Source: Paralvinella palmiformis (taxonomy: Eukaryota > Annelida > Polychaeta > Terebellida > Alvinellidae). Taken from it: a stretch of DNA of 64,000 nt. Where the stretch lies: NCBI GenBank assembly GCA_025642065.1, contig JAODUP010000069.1:496501-560500 (forward strand), given 5' to 3'. A program made the position numbers and the translations under genes. The notes beneath the pieces are model-generated. The model was given only the letters and a program-made list of their open reading frames with translations, ran no database searches and was not told the DNA's origin. How positions within the stretch are numbered: the first letter of the stretch is position 1; every line of letters begins with the position of its first letter. Shown here one piece after another: positions 12,485 through 25,100 of the stretch.

Positions 12485-15400
12485 CAAACGCGGTGCACTT
12501 ACTTAACAGCGTCATGATATTAGCGCTAGATAGGAAGCTGTTATGGTATCAGGTTACTTATTAATACCAGTTTTGTCTCATTTTCTGAGCGTTTTGGAGA
12601 TATTTCCTGAATTGCGAACGTTGTGTAAATTCTTTGCCTGGGTCGAGCCCGGAGTGGCTCTGCTATTTCAGTGGCGTAGGAAGCGGATTTATTTACCGTC
12701 GTCTATCAGAGAACGCATTCAATAATTGTTAGCCGTAAGTGATTTTGTTGTGATTAATTCTTGAACACGTCTTCGGTGTCAGCTTTCACTTACCTCGCTT
12801 TGAAATTAGCCACAGCAGAGCCACTCTATTGTACGCAATTCTATCAGGCTTACATCAGGTGTATGTTACAACCACGGCAACGTACACGAACTCGTTGACA
12901 CCGTCATGCACGCGCGCATACAGTTAAAATGCGATGATGAAATATTACACATTTTGGTAGTAAGAGTTCTGTTTTGATACGGTAACAGTTGCTCTGATAA
13001 GTCATCCAGAACTCGTAATCACGATGATTGGTTCGCTGTGCCAGTGCGTTCTGTACCACAGTTGTCACACAGTTGAGTAGGTTCGCTTTTATCAATCTGT
13101 TTGCCGAAACGGAAAAGCTGCTCACCTATAACTCGGTGAATGATGAATCACCCATATGGGTATGTTTTTTTAGAGATGCATGCTTAACTTTATGGGTGTA
13201 TAAATGGATGGATGGATGATAGGTTTTAGTACTCTGAGCCAGAACCAACGCCTCCCCCCCCACACAAACACCAGCGTGTTAACAGGTGCCTCATAAAGAG
13301 GGATTTTTTGTTTACAGATTGTTCGATTGTTTGTCACCAGTCAGCTGTTGTGATACAGAACCTATCTAATATAATAGTCCGACTTGTTTGTGTTGTTATA
13401 TAGCTTATTTATCTGTCCGTTATCACTGGCGATATGTGTGTGTATGTGTGTGTGTGTGTATGTGTGTGTTGGGGGGGGGGGGGTTGTCACATCACGCTGG
13501 CTGGCTCTTAACAATAGAGCGGCTGACTTATGGCCTGGAGCATGCAATATTTGTAATCAGTATTTCTTATCAGTCGGCGGCAACGTGCCTTCAGTCAGAT
13601 TATTATGTGCTCGTAGTCGGTATAAGTCATAACAGTCGAGTTGGCTTAGTCGGCCAGTCTCCGTGTGTCTTATGTGTGTGTGTGTGTGTGTGCGCGCGCG
13701 CGCGCGGGCTGGCGTGATTTAACTTTGTTTGGAAAACTTGCCGTGATCCGTGGAGCGTGTTGCATTTAGTTAAGGCCATAACTTTTGGGCTTCCGCCACA
13801 AATGGATTTTACTTATTAACCCGAGTTTGTTTTGTTGGTATGACTCCAGCGTGTGTATTTACCGGGCCTGCCTGCGTGTTATATTGATCACTGATTGGTA
13901 TTGGCCACTTGACTGTACCGTTTCCGCAGGATGTGGGTTCTGTATAACTGATAGGATATGGCGGTAGTACATCGGCATCGTTTTTGTCTTTCACTACTCG
14001 GTGGAAGACCTAGTATATTCGCTAATGTCTGGCGCCTCTACGCGCCCTACCTGTCAAAGAGACGTGTTCCGGTCGGTGCTGGTTACATCACCTTGAAGGA
14101 ATGTGTACCCGTGAGTGTGATCATCATGTGTTAGAGGACAGATAACCACAGCGTTAAACACTTCAGTGAAAAAAGAGGGGGTGTTCTATTTGTGTATTGA
14201 ACAATCCAATTGTGATGTGTATTTTGTGATACAGTTTGACACCGGATTCGCTTTGACAACGACGCTTTAATGCGACTTAAACAAAGAGCTTTACTCACGG
14301 CACAGATCGCTCATTGTTACCTATTTATTTCGGGTGTAGTCAGTCGAAGAAACCCCGTCTACTGTGTTGTGTTTATGAAGTGTGAGAAAAGATGAAGCAA
14401 AGTCTTCAATCCGTTTCAGACACACACGTTTTGATTTATTATTTCGGCTCGTTGGACAGGAAGCGTGGTTAAGTAGAGATAGACTGGGGGATTGTGTCAT
14501 AAGTGGAGACTTCACCCGCCGTCCGAGTATTCTGTCGTGAGGCTGTGTGATTATTGGTTGTTGTGTTTTACATTTACGAGTCAGTGTGGTGACGTCCGTC
14601 CGTCTGTTCTGAAGGTCTCTCTCCCGTTTAGGTGACCGCCGCCAGTCAATATTGTTTCGTTTTACGTGGAAGCCTGTAATTAACGCGTTGGTTCGTTTGG
14701 CTCTCCTAGACCATAGCCTCGATCTGCCCGGTGTAAATTGTTTGGTAATTAACTCCCGAGTCACGTTATCTCAGCGACCGGTTAAAAGCAGCTGGTTAAC
14801 AACTGTCACCAGATCAGATGGTGGTAACAGTCGGTCCCGTCAACAGGTAACCACCAACCAACCAACAGTCAAGTCAACAGACGAAGCTTTCAGCGTGAGT
14901 TGTCCGAAACTTGGGCGGTCTCCGGCACAATGGCAGCTTTTATTGTCTTCTGAGAAGACGTCGTACTCGGAAGAAAACCAAGGAAAAAACACGGGACGGC
15001 TTCTTTTTTGAACATTTTATTGCGGGATAATGACGTGGATGGGTGGTGCATTACCCATCGTCGTGTCTGGTTTAGGCAATCATGTTGTCAAACTGACGAA
15101 CGCTCGTACATCTTATCCAGTCGATGATCGCATTGATGTGTTACGTATTGACTCGGGTAACACCGTACCAGGATATCGGCGGACTCTATTAGCTGGAATT
15201 CGGAATACGCTCCCACACGCCACGATTGGTTGACCAATTTGTGATCTGACCTTTGTCGTTGTCTGCTGCTGCTGCTGCGAAATGTGCAGGACACGCGGAG
15301 GAGATTCGGCGACCAATCTTCGCCGAGGAACAATACCGCACTGAGTGGATGACGAGTCGGATGCGTTTTGGTCATATGTCGGCATAATACGAGATGCTCG

Positions 15401-18400
15401 TGACGATCGGGCGCCGGCGGTCTTGATACGGCACCGGATAAGCGCAGTCGGAGTGCGTCGCTCGGATGATATGTGAACGCCGTCGGCTACTATCGGTCAG
15501 TCATGGATCTGTTATGTCGGTGCGTCTCAAACAGAACCAGTCCATTGGCTGGCCATGCCCTTGTCCATTCCCCGTCGCACATCCGCAAGGCAACGCAACG
15601 TAAGCCGACGCCATTCGTTAGGCGTAGATGCGTATCTATGGTGAGTGTTCCGCTATTCTGGTCGTTGGTCGTCGTTCTCTGAATTCGTAACGATCTATGA
15701 AGTCTGGGGTCAGTCCACCCGTCACTTAACCCAATTCAATGTGCGATCGTATTTATGTGGACCCTTGTTTGTAAGGTGTATAAATGCTCGGGGTTGGTTC
15801 TGTTGTTCGGGGAGAATCCCCAGGCTGTCGCTTAATCGGCACAGCCTCTATGTTGGAGTGGTTGAGAAACAACTGCCCCCACCACCCACAGGGGAGCAGT
15901 ACGGAAAGATGGAGCCGAAATACCCTGAGGGTGGTCACTGCCAGAGTGTTTTACGTCCTCAGGGGGTTTTTAACGTCCCCCTTTATTTTTAAATAATTCA
16001 GTGGAGACGGCAGCGCCGTTTAACGTGGTCAACCACCCACGATGTAGTGAGCCGAGAAATTAATACCTGGAAAAGTTTCGACCTCTTACGGGGTTAACTA
16101 TTTCTAGGTCTTATATACGGTTTCTTCTCATCTAATTGATTTGAAGTATAAGTGGTAACGGTTACCTCACACGAGCAACGGCTTCGGGCGTTACTGGTCA
16201 ATTTGTGTCCGACTGTTCTCATCATTGTGGTTAATGTGTGCACATATCATAATGCAACCAAACACGTTTAACTAGCCACTATCAACATGGGCTAATTTTG
16301 TTGACCGATTAAGATGACAAATATTGTTTGATCTCAGATGAGATTATTTGTTAGTTGTATCTAATTGTAAACAAGTGTTTTTTATTGTTGTGTCACAGTA
16401 TGAATACAGTATAATGGTGTTTATGTTATCTCTTGTTGTATAGACTGCCCATTTAGCCTACCTTGTGCACAAAAGTGGCCGTAAAACATCAATCATCATC
16501 ATCTTGGTGTATAGTAAATCATACAATGAATTGAGTTGTTTTAAAACGACAGACTGTCATTTAAAAAAAGTGATAATGATTATATGACTGTTTTTGCCAG
16601 TTTTATTACAGGAAGGGGGTATTTAAAGAAAGTTATATGTATATTACAGTTTTTGATAGTTTTTTCAAAGTGGAACAAATCCTCATCCCAGATGTGGCTG
16701 TCTCACTACAGTATAATTTGAATGCGTAGTACAGCACATTTAGAATTAATTTGAATAACAAGAAACTGTTTTTTAAAGTAACCATTCTGTTTTTGGATTT
16801 TCTACAGACACAGCTGGAGAAAGGTTCAGATCTCTTGGAAGAGGCGAACCTCCTCAGCCAATCAGATGCAGCATCAGATGTCACGTGCGGAATTCCAAAC
16901 ACCTCAGCTGAGCTGAAGGAACGTATGACGGAATACACGGGACAGTTAGAGGAAGTGCGGGAACGGATTGAAGATACTTCAAGATGTTATCACATGTTAG
17001 ATAAGGTATGGTGTTATCACATGTTAGTATAAGGTATGGTGTTATCACTTGTTAGATAAGGTATGGTGTTATCACATGTTAGATAAGGTATGGTGTTATT
17101 ACATGTTAGGTATGGTAGAAAACGTTGGCCAATGTATTGTGCAGAGAATATATTTAAAACTATCAGATGAATCCTTTTATTGATGGGTGTCTTATGAGAT
17201 GGCCACAAATACTAGAGGTGTTGTTAAATGACCTTTTTGTGTCATTAAGCCATACTTACTCACTTCTTCACTTTTAATTGATGGGTGAAACATCTCGTGG
17301 GCATCAGCAACAGTAGGATTTTGTTATCTTAAAACCTCATAGTTTGCTGAGCAGTGGCTTAATATAAACTTCACCATGGTAGCGCCCTGAGTGTCATATA
17401 CATATGTTTTTACAAATATACTGTCTTAGACTGGTTATTAGACCATAACTGCATTTTAATGGAAATAGTATTTTTTTCCAATAATGACAGAATTTGACTT
17501 GTTAGCGATGTTTGGTTTATACTGTCAGATAAAAAGTTAAATCAGACATCTGGTTTAATTGTACACAGTAAGAGTTAGGCATATCAATGACGTTAGCCAC
17601 CTGCATAGGTCAATTATCATGGCATATTTTTGTCAAACAATTAACAGACAAAGACATGGGTATAGAAAAACATTTAACCCATTTCTTGAATCAAACTACG
17701 ATAAGTAAAATAATATGAAAGATTTATTGAGCAGCACCTGTAATAAAATTCCCAAAACTTGGATTAAACTCCATTTGAGCCGATTAATTATTCATATTTA
17801 TTATTACAACATATTTTCTGCATGTCAGTTTATCACAGCACTAAGTCAGAACCAAGTATCAGTCTGCACGCCGTTTAAGGCATTCAATTTTGAAAACGCT
17901 TCCTCAAAGTGGAATCTTGTTGAATTAGGTTGGTATGTTTTCTCTTCATGTCTACCAAAGCTTAATTTCTGGCAAAAAGTCAGCAGGAAAGGGTCAGTTT
18001 TGTTTATCATAATTGTAAAACTGTTTACAGCTGAATGAGAAATTCAGAAAAGTCGGACTCGCTTGTTGTCTGAATGGATGAAAAATACACGGGTCATCTA
18101 TAGAGCCCCATGGGCAGGCATTGAAGTCCAGCATCGTGCACAACATGATGATGAGCAAAGAGACCTATATCCTAACTAGTGAAGTGGATCATAGGGAATG
18201 TCTTTATGGTTAAAATCTACCGCAGGTTCATTTGTATATGCAGAGTGTGCATATGCCTGTAGCTAAGTATCGGGTAACTCAAAAAGGGGAAGCGATAGAG
18301 TGTAAACAAACATCACAACGAACAGAGACCTCTTTTAAGTATGTCTTATGTTAATAACAGGCATGTTTTTGTAATTTTCTTCAGCATCCATTTATATAAT

Positions 18401-19157
18401 GGTTATATATTAAAGATACAGAAATCAATCTTTTTTTTTTGTTGAAATAATAATAGCAAGAAAATAATTCTGTGTATAGCACGTGTAGTCTTCCATTGGA
18501 CAAAGATATTCCTGAAGTTAACGGCGCTATTTCTCTAACACACGTTAATTTTGTTCATATTTTATCTAACAATGCAGGCCAGAAGTGGTCAATATTGACA
18601 CCAAAGATTACTCGTCTAATAAATCTTTCAATTGTGTGTAGCCATCTAAACAACAGAATCCACATATTTCCTTACCAGAATGTTGACAATCTACGTCAGT
18701 GTAATATATATTAACATGGTATGGCATGCGTTGTCATTATTACAGTCTGACTGTGCTCCGTTTTCTCCCTACTGGAGATAGTATTGTCTTGATATGTGGT
18801 CATAGATAATATGGAAAGACCTTGACAATTGGTCGGTGTTCTCTTAGTCAGCTGAAAAGAATCTGAGCTGTTTATAGATGATAAGCTCTGACACCAGCCC
18901 ACATGACAAACAGAACCCTGGTAAATGTAGATAGCTAAGAGATAGCACGTTGCTCTCTATATCTACATACACCACTCTGGCCATAATAATGTTGTCATCA
19001 AGTGTTTGGTTAAGAATTCCTTAAATTATTTTTAATCAGTCCTTGTTTATCTTGAGCCATCTTTTCATTTCCAGGTAAAATACTTCAGGTGATGTTTCAT
19101 CGATTAACAGATTGTGAATGCTGTCTATGTGTGATTTATATCAAAATAAGCTAACAG

Positions 19158-19195
<38 letters not shown>

Positions 19196-22100
19196 TATGG
19201 CATAAGCCGACTTCACGTATGAACAGGATTTGTCTGATCCAACAAGTTCTACACCAATAAACCAAATTATAAGTGATATATAATTATTTATAAAAAACAG
19301 AAGCTATAGCGACTGAGTTTTGTTACACGAGTGTTAATTTGATGAAATGGAAAAGCAATGATCTGTGCCCACCACCAATAGTTTTATAGTAATGCATATT
19401 TTGAATCATATTTGTAAGGTATAAAAATATAAATAACCTTTTTTTTATATAACATACCGAGTCTGTATCAAAAACATCTCTTAGTTATATGAGCATCATG
19501 ATTTCACTTGTTAACACAATACTATTTTATTTTATTGCCAATGACTATGAAGAGTAATAGTCACTTGTGTATAATGTTATCTGAGATTGTTCTGATGGCT
19601 CAGTGTCTAGAGCAGTGCGCTGCAAACCTCACGGTTGTGTTATCAAATCCGGCTCGTGCCGGTGTTTGTGGGATTAGTTTTCCTTGATAGATGTCGTCAT
19701 CAGCTACGAGACAAAACAACTCAAATCAACTTAACCGAACGTATGCTTGAGCGTTGGAATCAGTTCTATTAAATGAATGCTGTGTGGGAATTGTTGAAAA
19801 TAACAATGCCTACTCTGATTTACGTAACAGATAAAGTACGTACAGTAAAACATATGGCCTATTTCACTGGTTATACTTATTACCACACACTTAAGTATTG
19901 ATCAAAATGTTGTATGAGATGGTTCCACAATAAAAACTCAATTTTAGGGAGCAAATCTTGGCATAAACCTCATTTTATACAGTAATAATATTGGTGTACT
20001 ATTTATGATTGGCTAAATAGACAGTAGTTAAAATTAATTTAATAGTATTCTAGGTTTATTATAAAATGATAAAACAGCTACACCTGCTTCTCTCAGAGAT
20101 ATACATTATGGCTTGATGATTGCTTTTCTGTTTTACAGAGTTATGAATGGGCACTGAGTGCCATGAAGTATGCAGCCAACATGAAAGTAGACAAGCTGAG
20201 TAGTGCTGGGAGCATAGAAGATCTCCTTCGCGGCCTTGAGACATACAAGAAGGAGAACCCACCATTGAGTGTTGACACATTTGATGTGATGCTTGACCTC
20301 TCGAAGAAGCTTGAAAACGACAAGCTGTATGAACAGTGTAAAACTGCACGCATGCGATGCTTAGAAACTGAACAGCTGTTGCAGGAGAGGGCCGCCAAAC
20401 TGCGACAGGCAAAGCAAAGGCACGAAAAGGGTGAGGGAGATCACAATGTCAAAACGAAGAAGGTTGTCTCATTAGTAACTCAGAATTCTGTGAGCTCAAC
20501 ATCAGGTATAGGAGTTAGTGTAGGACAGAGTTCCAAAGGTACGGTGCTGGCAAGCCCAACAACACCCACCACTCCAAACAGTTCAGGGCTGTCACAGAAT
20601 TCTGACTGTTCCTTCATCGAGTTTCGAAGTCCTCCTGGAGCCTTCACAAACAAGGAGCTCTACATGTCCCACCTGATGAGTGTACTGCGAAGACGTTCTT
20701 ATGCTGGCAAACCATCAGCACCACTCTACAGCCCTGGAGTGGCAGCTTTCAAGGAGAGTGTACGTGATATGAACCTCTGGGAGTATGAGGAGTATCTCTT
20801 CCATGAGGGCCTAATCACGGAGGATATGTCCGACAGGATAGTGGCATTTCTTCCCAAAGGTTTATCAGACTCTACTATGAGAGGATCTCGGGAAAGTTTA
20901 CGGGGCTCAATTGAAAATCTAAACCAGGCGGCCATTGATGTCTCGCCGCAGGATGCAAAATCGGATTCGCTTCCTCGGGATCTGTCAGCAGCCATAAAAG
21001 AAGAGTACAAAGCTGTGGGTACAAGCATATGTCCACCACCTTCACTTAATCCAACACTCAACAAACATCACCGTCCTCACAGAAAAATGCTAAAAAAAGC
21101 CAGCAGTTGTTCATTACCTGAAAACAATGTAACTGATGGGCTACCTTCAATACGAGAACAACGCGATATCAGATCAATTAGCATGATAACAACAAGTACA
21201 GAGAGTCTATCATGGTTAGTCCTTTTTGTATTTTACATCCCTTCATCAGATTGGATCTGGTGTGTATTATAGTTCACAAATAGGATATGGTTTTGAACCC
21301 AATATCTAATCGAGGACCTACATGTGGTCAATTCTATTTTGTCAATTCCATTCAATTCTATTTTGTCAATTTCACATCAAATTTATCAATTCCAATTCCA
21401 AATTTATCAATTCCAATTCTTTTTTACCTACTTTTTACCATCAGTAGGTACTATGAATACCTATTTGGAATACCTACTTTGAGTAGTTTATATTCCAAGT
21501 AGGATTGTCATGGAAGAAATATTTCTGAAGTAAAAAATTAAATGGTAAATTAATTTGTGGATTTAATTTCTTTGTAGCAAACTTCAATTCCAAATTTATG
21601 AATTCCAATTCCATTTTTTTAAATAGGCTATTTCGGAATTGAATTCACCCGATGTCTGTGTACCTCTATTAGAGGTACATAGCTTCTGAAATAGCTGTGT
21701 AGAAATGTTGGCACATTCAGAAGCTGAGTTGCTGTGAAGGCCATTGTCATCTGTGACAATGTTCTGAAAAAGAACAGTAATTGAGTAAACAATGCTGTTT
21801 CCATGAACTTTGTAAACATAACTTTGCCTGTTACATGCTGACTAGTAAATGTTTGAAATAATTAACTTTAGGAACATTTGCTAATTGTGCATCTTTTTGA
21901 AACATAACAGTGGTATGATTAAATATTAGACTGGATTATATTTAAATCTGTGTATTTATCAGATACTTTATGAATAGTAACTATCATGTATACAGCAGTA
22001 TGTGTGTGTAAATGTTTGGGGGGGGGGAGCCATTAGGCAATTTACTGTTATTTTCCAGCTCACTGATATTAATTTCCTTTAGGTAAATAGTTAATCTGGT

Positions 22101-25100
22101 TATACATATTTACATAAACTAAATTGTATAGATCAGACATAATGTCACCTATTATACAATTGATTATTAATTACAATGCTGTAACTGGGCTTAAAATATA
22201 AAACAGAATTGATAAAACTTTAAATGGGAATCAGAGATATCTTTTAACAAACATGGCTATTAGTCTCAATTAATTCCTGGTGATTTTTAGTGCAGTGCTC
22301 TATTCACTGTGCTATCACTGATATTTTTAAATAAGCATTTCCAATTTTGGAATTGGACTTGCCCATCCATTCCAATTCCGGAATTGAATTCACCCTATGT
22401 TGTCTGGCTATCAAGAGTGCCTGAGCTGATTTGAATTGTAAATTGACAAGCTGGAATTGATCCCCAGGTCTTGTATTAATTGCATAACTATTGTTTTAAT
22501 CAGCCTACCTTGTAATTGTTTTGTATCATTTTCTTCAGTATGCCCGAGGAAGACATACAGTTAGGTTCATCATCTAGTCAGACCCAGAACACGGATACTA
22601 CCTGTGTACCTCCAAAGGACAGTGATCCTCCATGCACCCCTCCCATAACCACGGAGAGGAAGTTTGGCTGGTCACCGGTCCCTGTTAATACACATTTGAT
22701 GTACAGACAGAATCGCCCTGTCACGTTAACATCATCACAGTCGATGGCAGATCTCCGAGTCACCGAGGATCAAGTAAAACACAGAAGGTAAAAAAAATTT
22801 GGATGTTCCGTAATCTAAATGATTTTTTAAAGTTTGTTTTATTTTTAAATTAAAAAAAAAACATCAGAAAATGCTTAGCTTTATTAACGGTGTGAGGCTG
22901 TTGTTGTTATTTTTACTTTTTCTCTTTTCAGGATTCTCTCGCTGGTTCTGCACGAGATGATCCAGACAGAAAGAGACTATGTAAAATCGCTGCAGTTCAT
23001 TATAGAAAACTATATTCCGGAGATTTCCCGACCAGATGTGCCACAAACTCTGCGAGGAAAACGCAGCATCATTTTCGGAAATATTGAGAAGATTTACGAA
23101 TTCCACAGTCTGAGCTTTCTGTCAGAGTTAGAGAAATGTCAGACACACCCATATGCTGTGTGTCATGCCTTCCTGAAACATGTATGTAGGAAGGTTCACA
23201 TTTTTATTTACTGTTGTTTCAGTTCGTGTTATTTGAATAAATGCCTGTCATTGTGTGTGTTAATAAATAATTATTGTCATAGATTTTGCATATTAATTCT
23301 ATGTAGGTTTAAAAAGTAAAGAAGTAACAATTTTGGTTGTGTGTGTGTATATGTATGTGTAATACATCTGGTTTATATAATTTATATTACAGGATCAAGA
23401 GTTCTTCTTATATGCATTATATAATAAAAATAAACCAAAATCTGATGCTTTGATGGCTGAATATGGCATGGCCTTCTTCAAGGTAAGCATACAATAAAAC
23501 TACAATTTTAGGGGCATGTGAATTTGGTCTGATTCATATATTAATATAGTCTATTTATAACCAACCAAATAGAATTTTGTATTATAAAAATATATTAACA
23601 CAGCAATACAGGTTTGGGTACGTATTCAATGGATTGGATGGGGGATTTTTATTACAGAAGAAGCAGATAGAACTCGGTGATCGTATGGACCTGAACTCAT
23701 ATCTACTGAAGCCTGTACAACGTATGGGTAAATATGCCCTCCTGCTGAGACAGATCATCAATGAATGTGCTGAGACGGATCCAGAATATAATGATCTCAG
23801 TGTAAGCAATTTTGCCACTTGTTTCCACATATATTTATATTCTTTTAATCCGGTCAAATTTTGTTAGTTTGGTGTCCCATTCTACTTCGTTGTTTGTTGT
23901 AGCCTAAAATGTTAGATTTAATTACCTTCAGTGAGATTGATTCACTATGCATCTATTTTTAGGCTTCATTAGAGATGGTGAAGTTCCAACTTCGTCATGG
24001 CAATGATCTGCTAGCTATGGATTGTCTGAAAGACTGTGATGTGAGTAATGTTCGCCCTCTATTTATAACAGGGTTGTTTTTTCTAAAGAAAACTTCTATA
24101 CATATTTGTATGTTCATATTTGGATACAATATTCTGTTATGCATGAAGTAAATTTTTGTTCAATTTTCATTTGATTATCAAGGTTTGTGTAATGTTTCTC
24201 ATAATTTGTGTGTCCATCTTTAAGAGGAGCATGAATTTGTGAAATTTTATTTGCAAATTTCTAAACAGATGATGACTGCTTCTTTATTCCAGGTTAACCT
24301 TCAGGAGCAGGGCATGTTGCTGCGCCAGGATGAGTTCCTTGTCTGGCAAGGTCGTAAAAAGAGTCTCAGGCATGTGTTTCTCTTTGAAGAAATGGTTCTC
24401 TTCAGCAAAACTAAACGCACTTCATCAGGTCAAGATCTCTACGTCTACAAAAATAGCATCAAAGTATGTATACCTGAGGTGTAAAGGACACTTGGAACAT
24501 GTGTATGTGTGGGGGGGGGTATGGATATTATGGAAGTATATAATTTGCAGATGTTTATATTAATATAATTTACATATTCATTTAATGTACATATCAAATA
24601 AAATTCATAAGACTAACTGTTAAAAAATTATGAATTCCAGACTTCAGATCTAGGTCTCACAGAAAATGTTGCAGACAGCAAACACAAGTTTGAGATCTGG
24701 TTTCGTAAACGGACTGCTGGAGGCACATTTACACTGCAGGCTCCCACTATGGACGTGAAAAATGCCTGGGTCAAGGAAATCTCGATGTTGTTATGGAAAC
24801 AGGCTTTCAGAAATAGAGGTAAGAAGTGGGATCTTTCATATCCCACGTGATCCCAGATGTTTGCTATTACTTTGAAAATTGTAAAAAAAACTTGTATTAT
24901 TTCATTTAAATTTTCTTTTCGTCAGTTAATTTACTGTTCTTGGTATAAGGCCAGCCGAACTCAAGTTTTTTATTCTTCAACCAATGTAAGATAAATTCGG
25001 ATAGGATTTACCATGCATGTTTTTTTAATACAGAAAGACGTTTATCTGAGGCCGCTCGTATGGGTATTGGCCGTAAGCCATGCATGGATCTCAAACCAAG

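Larger units (their letters stand above)
8200..16807 (+). other. Large RhoGEF intron: SINEs, microsatellites, CpG-rich patch
   Basis: This 8.6-kb intron contains an AT-microsatellite cluster (9300-9651), two copies of a tRNA-derived SINE (11051-11230, 11651-11845), a SINE 3' tail (16446-16504), a 280-bp interspersed repeat (15806-16085), and a long CpG-rich patch ending in a candidate first exon (15503-15640). About 8200-9290 and 9660-11040 show nothing recognisable. An inverted repeat GAGTGGCTCTGCT (about 12650) and AGCAGAGCCACTC (about 12813) is present in 12.5-12.9 kb. Confidence 0.7.
21215..22538 (+). other. RhoGEF intron with two MITE fragments
   Basis: It holds one hAT-type AATTCC MITE copy (about 21310-21658) and an end fragment (about 22325-22407). 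Nothing else is recognised. Confidence 0.75.

Noticed and set aside
14321..14764. 147-codon open frame on the - strand
   Set aside because: It lies in CpG-rich DNA with few stops, has no motif, and its codon composition looks like a shadow of base composition.
14652..15233. Open frames of 119 and 67 codons on the + strand in the CpG-rich patch
   Set aside because: No donor in a usable phase and no recognisable protein features; likely 5' noncoding DNA.
17715..18038. 107-codon open frame inside a RhoGEF intron
   Set aside because: AT-rich, hydrophobic, without motifs or splice signals; consistent with chance.
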